A stretch of DNA of 9,034 nt from positions 1 through 9,034 of the forward strand of contig CBDUYD010000118.1 in NCBI GenBank assembly GCA_965371355.1. The letters are read 5' to 3'. The notes beneath the pieces are model-generated. The model was not told where the DNA came from, did no database searches, and was given only the letters and a program-made list of their open reading frames with translations. Made by a program: the position numbers and the translations under genes. Positions 6,852 through 9,034 of this stretch are shown here, in pieces; the first letter of the stretch is position 1, and every line of letters starts with the position of its first letter. This DNA is from JASJHI01 sp965371355 (GTDB lineage: Bacteria; Actinomycetota; Acidimicrobiia; Acidimicrobiales; Ilumatobacteraceae).

Positions 6852-6889
6852 GCGCTGACGCCCAGCGTCGCGGTCAGCTCAGCGCTGGG
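6852..6889 (-). terminator. Cluster of mutually exclusive inverted repeats downstream of the propeller-like gene
   Basis: Three perfect inverted repeats share bases: CCCAGCG (6861-6867) with CGCTGGG (6883-6889), GCGCTGA (6852-6858) with TCAGCGC (6879-6885), and GCTGAC (6854-6859) with GTCAGC (6873-6878). The first lies immediately after the stop of the leftward gene (6891-6893). There is no T-tract. It may serve as a 3'-end structure or terminator separating that gene from the HNH gene. Confidence 0.4.
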
Positions 6890-6890
6890 A

Positions 6891-8219
6891 TCAGTGCACG
6901 GCGAGTCGGGTGAGATTGGTGAAGCTGACCGTGTAGAGCTCGCCTGACCACCCGACCGCCGGAAACAAGAGGTGCTGCACTGGCGAACCAGTGTCCACGC
7001 GCGCCAGCTCGTCGCCGGTGGCCACATCCCGAACGACAGCCACGTCGGTGCCTCGCCCGAGATCGAAGTCGAACGCCACCAGCTCACCCGTGTCGGCGAA
7101 TAGAACCTGGTGTCCGGCTTGGTTCTGATCGTGACGCCAGACGGGCTCATCGGCGGCGAACCGTCCATCGGCGTCCAGTGCCCAACCACCGAGCACACCG
7201 TTCCCGGAGTCGTACGCGACCGCTATCCCGCGTGCCTCGTCGACCAATGGCGGGTTGGCGATGATGGCACCGGGCCTCCCGCACACCTCGACCGACGAGA
7301 GCGAGGAGTCGGCGAGGTCGACCCGCCACAACCGCAGCGGGGCGGTGGCGACGCCCTGGCCCCGGAAGTGCCCGCTGAAGCTCTCGGTGCCCTCACCGTC
7401 GTCGAGGAACCACGCCGCCCCCGACGCCACCACCGCGTCCCAGCCGAATCCCTGACCGTCTGCGTTCAGGTAGCACGGTGCCGCTCCGTGTCGGGTGAGC
7501 GACGAGCCGTCCCAGGCCAGCCGGTGCAGCCGTCGATCGCCGACCACCACGACCTCGGGATCGCCCTCGAGCGGCACGTGCAGCGAGAGTCGAGCGATCG
7601 AGCCCTCGCCCAGGTCTTGCCGATCGACGATCTCGAGCCGCTCGGGCTCGAGGACGATCACCTCGCACTCCTCGTCCGGAGGAAGGGCCTGCGCCCCCAC
7701 GCCACCCCCCAGATCCTTCATCACCAGATGGCCGTCGGGCAGGACCACCAGCGAGTTGTAGGGCCGCGGGTGGGGCAACTCGACCGAGACCACCGGCTGG
7801 CAGTCGGGATCGAGCCGATGACACCATCGGCCGAACGTGACGTACATATCCCCGTTGGCATGGGCGGCAACGCCACCCGGCCAGAACGGGCCACCGGCGA
7901 GATCCGGGGAGCGGCGAACCATCTCCAGCGATTCGCCATCGATACGTTCGAGCCAGGATGTCGAGTCGGCCTCGAGCGTGCAACCCATCGCATATACCTC
8001 GCCCGGGTCGCGCAGCACGATCATGCCCCCTACCGACACGGCGCGTGTGGCGGTCGACTCGAGCGCACCGCCCCGGGCCAGGCCCCAGCCTCGGCCGGCG
8101 TCGCCGACGATCCGGGGAGACTGACGTCGCGTGGGTCCGCCGTCCTCACCCGGCCATGGGCTCCTCGCCCGATAACCGGCCAACTCACGCTCCCGTTGTG
8201 ACTCGCCTTCGCGGTGCAT
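6891..8219 (-). CDS. Uncharacterised beta-rich, propeller-like protein
   Basis: I do not recognise a named family. The 442-residue product is dominated by short beta strands separated by Gly/Asp turns, as in NHL, SMP-30 or PQQ-type propellers. Repeated blade-like segments are GGVAAHANGDMYVTFGRWCHRLDP (115-138), YNSLVVLPDGHLVMKDLG (154-171), DPEVVVVGDRRLHRLAWDG (220-238), GIAVAYDSGNGVLGGWALDADGRF (331-354), HQVLFADTGELVAFDFD (370-386) and VQHLLFPAVGWSGELYTVSF (414-433). No signal peptide or membrane helix is visible, so a cytosolic location is likely. No catalytic motif is recognised. A TAG lies four codons upstream of the ATG at 8217-8219, so the protein cannot start earlier. That ATG has no ribosome site. 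TTG at codon 13 has GGGAG seven bases ahead and is a credible alternative, and the first ~30 residues look unstructured. Gene reality is well supported by length and protein-like composition. Confidence 0.75.
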   Translation of the reverse strand: MHREGESQRERELAGYRARSPWPGEDGGPTRRQSPRIVGDAGRGWGLARGGALESTATRAVSVGGMIVLRDPGEVYAMGCTLEADSTSWLERIDGESLEMVRRSPDLAGGPFWPGGVAAHANGDMYVTFGRWCHRLDPDCQPVVSVELPHPRPYNSLVVLPDGHLVMKDLGGGVGAQALPPDEECEVIVLEPERLEIVDRQDLGEGSIARLSLHVPLEGDPEVVVVGDRRLHRLAWDGSSLTRHGAAPCYLNADGQGFGWDAVVASGAAWFLDDGEGTESFSGHFRGQGVATAPLRLWRVDLADSSLSSVEVCGRPGAIIANPPLVDEARGIAVAYDSGNGVLGGWALDADGRFAADEPVWRHDQNQAGHQVLFADTGELVAFDFDLGRGTDVAVVRDVATGDELARVDTGSPVQHLLFPAVGWSGELYTVSFTNLTRLAVH

Positions 8220-8245
8220 CGACTCTGTCTAGTTGTTTGAGCGGG

Positions 8246-8273
8246 GCTGTAGTGTCCAAATCTAGTCTGACAA
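8246..8273 (-). promoter_or_regulatory. Candidate promoter for the propeller-like gene
   Basis: On the minus strand TTGTCA (8268-8273, five of six to TTGACA) is followed after 16 bases by TACAGC (8246-8251), a weak -10. An alternative -10, TAGATT (8259-8264), lacks a matching -35. The area is AT-richer than its flanks and contains TCTAGT twice, at 8228-8233 and 8261-8266, 33 bases apart. Confidence 0.3.
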
Positions 8274-8375
8274 CATCGCTCCGGTGAGGCGACAGAACGG
8301 CGAGCTCCGCTGGCTGACCCCTATCAACGAGGGCCGCGCTGGCATCTCATCAGCTCGACCGCGGACACAGCCGGG

Positions 8376-8393
8376 GCCCGACCCACATCGGGC
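8376..8393 (-). terminator. Hairpin downstream of the small membrane protein gene
   Basis: GCCCGA (8376-8381) and TCGGGC (8388-8393) form a six-base-pair stem with a six-base loop, 12 bases past the stop codon of the leftward gene. No T-run follows, so it is a possible rather than proven terminator. Confidence 0.4.
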
Positions 8394-8405
8394 GATGGCG
8401 AGCGA

Positions 8406-8747
8406 TCAGTCCGTGCAGCCGATGCTGCCCATCACCACCCGGGTGTAGTCGATCAGCGCACCGGCTCGTTCTGATCGGTCCGTGAATGGCACCCCGCGGT
8501 CGGTCTCGGCGTCGTCGATCAGCACCTGGAGATCCGCACACCGCCCGTCGGCGGCGAGCGATTCGATCACCGCGCGCTGTTCGGGGAGCAGGTCGACCGA
8601 GCCCGTTCCACGGTCGATGTTCGTCGCAGCGACGTAGGCGACGAGCGCCGCGATGAGAACGCCCGCGACGACGGCTCGTTGTCGTACCGGCATGGTCGTG
8701 AACCGCGAGATCGGACTCGACCCGTCGGCGGGTTCGACTGCGGGCAT
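8406..8747 (-). CDS. Small single-pass membrane protein of unknown function
   Basis: The 113-residue product begins with a short polar cytoplasmic stretch (1-24, ending in the positively charged VRQR), then one hydrophobic helix AVVAGVLIAALVAYVAA (25-41), then a soluble domain of about 70 residues. The charge pattern predicts the C-terminal domain outside the membrane. It has two cysteines, C70 (DGRCADLQVL) and C111 (GSIGCTD, three residues from the end), which could form a disulfide. I recognise no family. The start at 8745-8747 is fixed by a textbook GAGGAG seven bases upstream. The frame remains open further upstream to 8945, but no ribosome site supports a longer protein and a transmembrane helix near the N-terminus favours the short form. 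No co-directional gene lies close enough to suggest a partner: the propeller-like gene starts 186 bases downstream. Confidence 0.72.
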   Translation of the reverse strand: MPAVEPADGSSPISRFTTMPVRQRAVVAGVLIAALVAYVAATNIDRGTGSVDLLPEQRAVIESLAADGRCADLQVLIDDAETDRGVPFTDRSERAGALIDYTRVVMGSIGCTD

Positions 8748-8983
8748 CGGAACACTCCTCGGGTCGGTACACCGGGCCGCAGAAACGCTACCGGCCGATA
8801 CCTGATCCCGACCGTCGATGACCATGCCGTCCCATGGCCGTGCCGAGCGAACGTCCTCGACAGCGGCGGTGCGCAGCGACGGGTTCGTCGAGGTCAGCGA
8901 GATTCCCTTCGCCGGCCCGCATTGAGGGGGCCCCTGACGAATCATGACTTGATCAGCCTCGACTCCGAGGGGGTGCGTCTCGA
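8748..8983. other. Region without a convincing gene
   Basis: The minus-strand frame of the membrane protein stays open through this stretch and back to a TGA near 9012, and reads GPPQCGPAKG and later PWDGMVIDGRDQV. Both are reminiscent of C-terminal parts of small actinobacterial secreted proteins, but the match is from memory and no start signal is present. A palindrome GGGGCCCC is at 8927-8934 and a perfect hairpin CCTCG-ACTC-CGAGG at 8957-8970. I see no clear promoter. Confidence 0.3.
8755..8760 (-). promoter_or_regulatory. Ribosome binding site fixing the membrane protein start
   Basis: GAGGAG on the minus strand, seven bases before the ATG at 8747. It is the strongest Shine-Dalgarno in the window and decides between the 113-residue and a 179-residue reading of this frame. 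Confidence 0.7.
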
Positions 8984-9034
8984 ATGCTCGACTACTCGCT
9001 GCGTGTCATGGCGGCGCCCATGAGTGTGAGAAAG
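8984..9034 (+). CDS. Possible 5' end of a rightward gene (runs off window)
   Basis: An ATG at 8984-8986 opens 17 codons to the window edge, reading MLDYSLRVMAAPMSVRK. A purine-rich GAGGGGG ends ten bases upstream and could act as a ribosome site, although it is also the right arm of a small hairpin. Other in-frame ATGs follow within a few codons. Too short for any family call. Confidence 0.25.
   Translation, partial: MLDYSLRVMAAPMSVRK

Noticed and set aside
6701..7198. N-terminal extension of the HNH protein
   Set aside because: In-frame but overlaps the end of the propeller-like gene out of frame, has Ser/Pro/Trp-rich non-family sequence, and would place the strong -10 box inside the coding region.
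7110..8201. Rightward open frame opposite the propeller-like gene
   Set aside because: The leftward reading has regular beta-strand and turn patterning, while the rightward one is Arg/His/Pro-rich without structure.

Overview
The window is GC-rich, densely coded DNA that most resembles a high-GC actinobacterium. The strongest taxonomic hint is a DUF222/HNH endonuclease of the mycobacterial 13E12-repeat type. Shine-Dalgarno sites and actinobacterial-style (including apparently leaderless) starts agree with this. An acidimicrobial or other marine/soil actinomycete is a guess from overall character, not a demonstrated placement. I see no rRNA, tRNA, CRISPR array, transposase, integrase or plasmid replication gene.

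Left part (1-2761): a SAM-dependent O-methyltransferase-like gene runs leftward off the window edge. It is divergent from a rightward pair made of a phytanoyl-CoA-dioxygenase-family Fe(II)/2-oxoglutarate oxygenase and a short-chain dehydrogenase/reductase. The three together could hydroxylate, oxidise or reduce, and methylate a small molecule. No scaffold-building enzyme is visible, so the substrate is unknown.

Middle (2834-6700): three leftward genes. In transcription order they are a DUF222-HNH endonuclease (start re-called to 6700, with a strong extended -10 that predicts a leaderless mRNA), a 562-residue class V aminotransferase/cysteine-desulfurase-like PLP enzyme 45 bases downstream, and, after a 132-base gap, a 206-residue protein that looks like two fused dimeric alpha/beta-barrel units (start re-called to 3454). 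The rightward SDR and the last of these genes converge at 2762-2833, where small hairpins lie.

Right part (6891-9034): a leftward unrecognised beta-rich, propeller-like protein, a leftward small single-pass membrane protein with two extracytoplasmic cysteines, a 236-base stretch with no convincing gene, and possibly the first 17 codons of a rightward gene at the edge.

The gene complement is mostly ordinary metabolic and hypothetical genes. I do not see a clear new multi-gene system. The most useful points for follow-up are the promoter/operator region of the HNH gene (6700-6760), the unusual cysteine pair and C-terminal extension of the PLP enzyme, the duplicated alpha/beta-barrel protein, the set of competing inverted repeats at 6852-6889, and the two uncharacterised proteins on the right.
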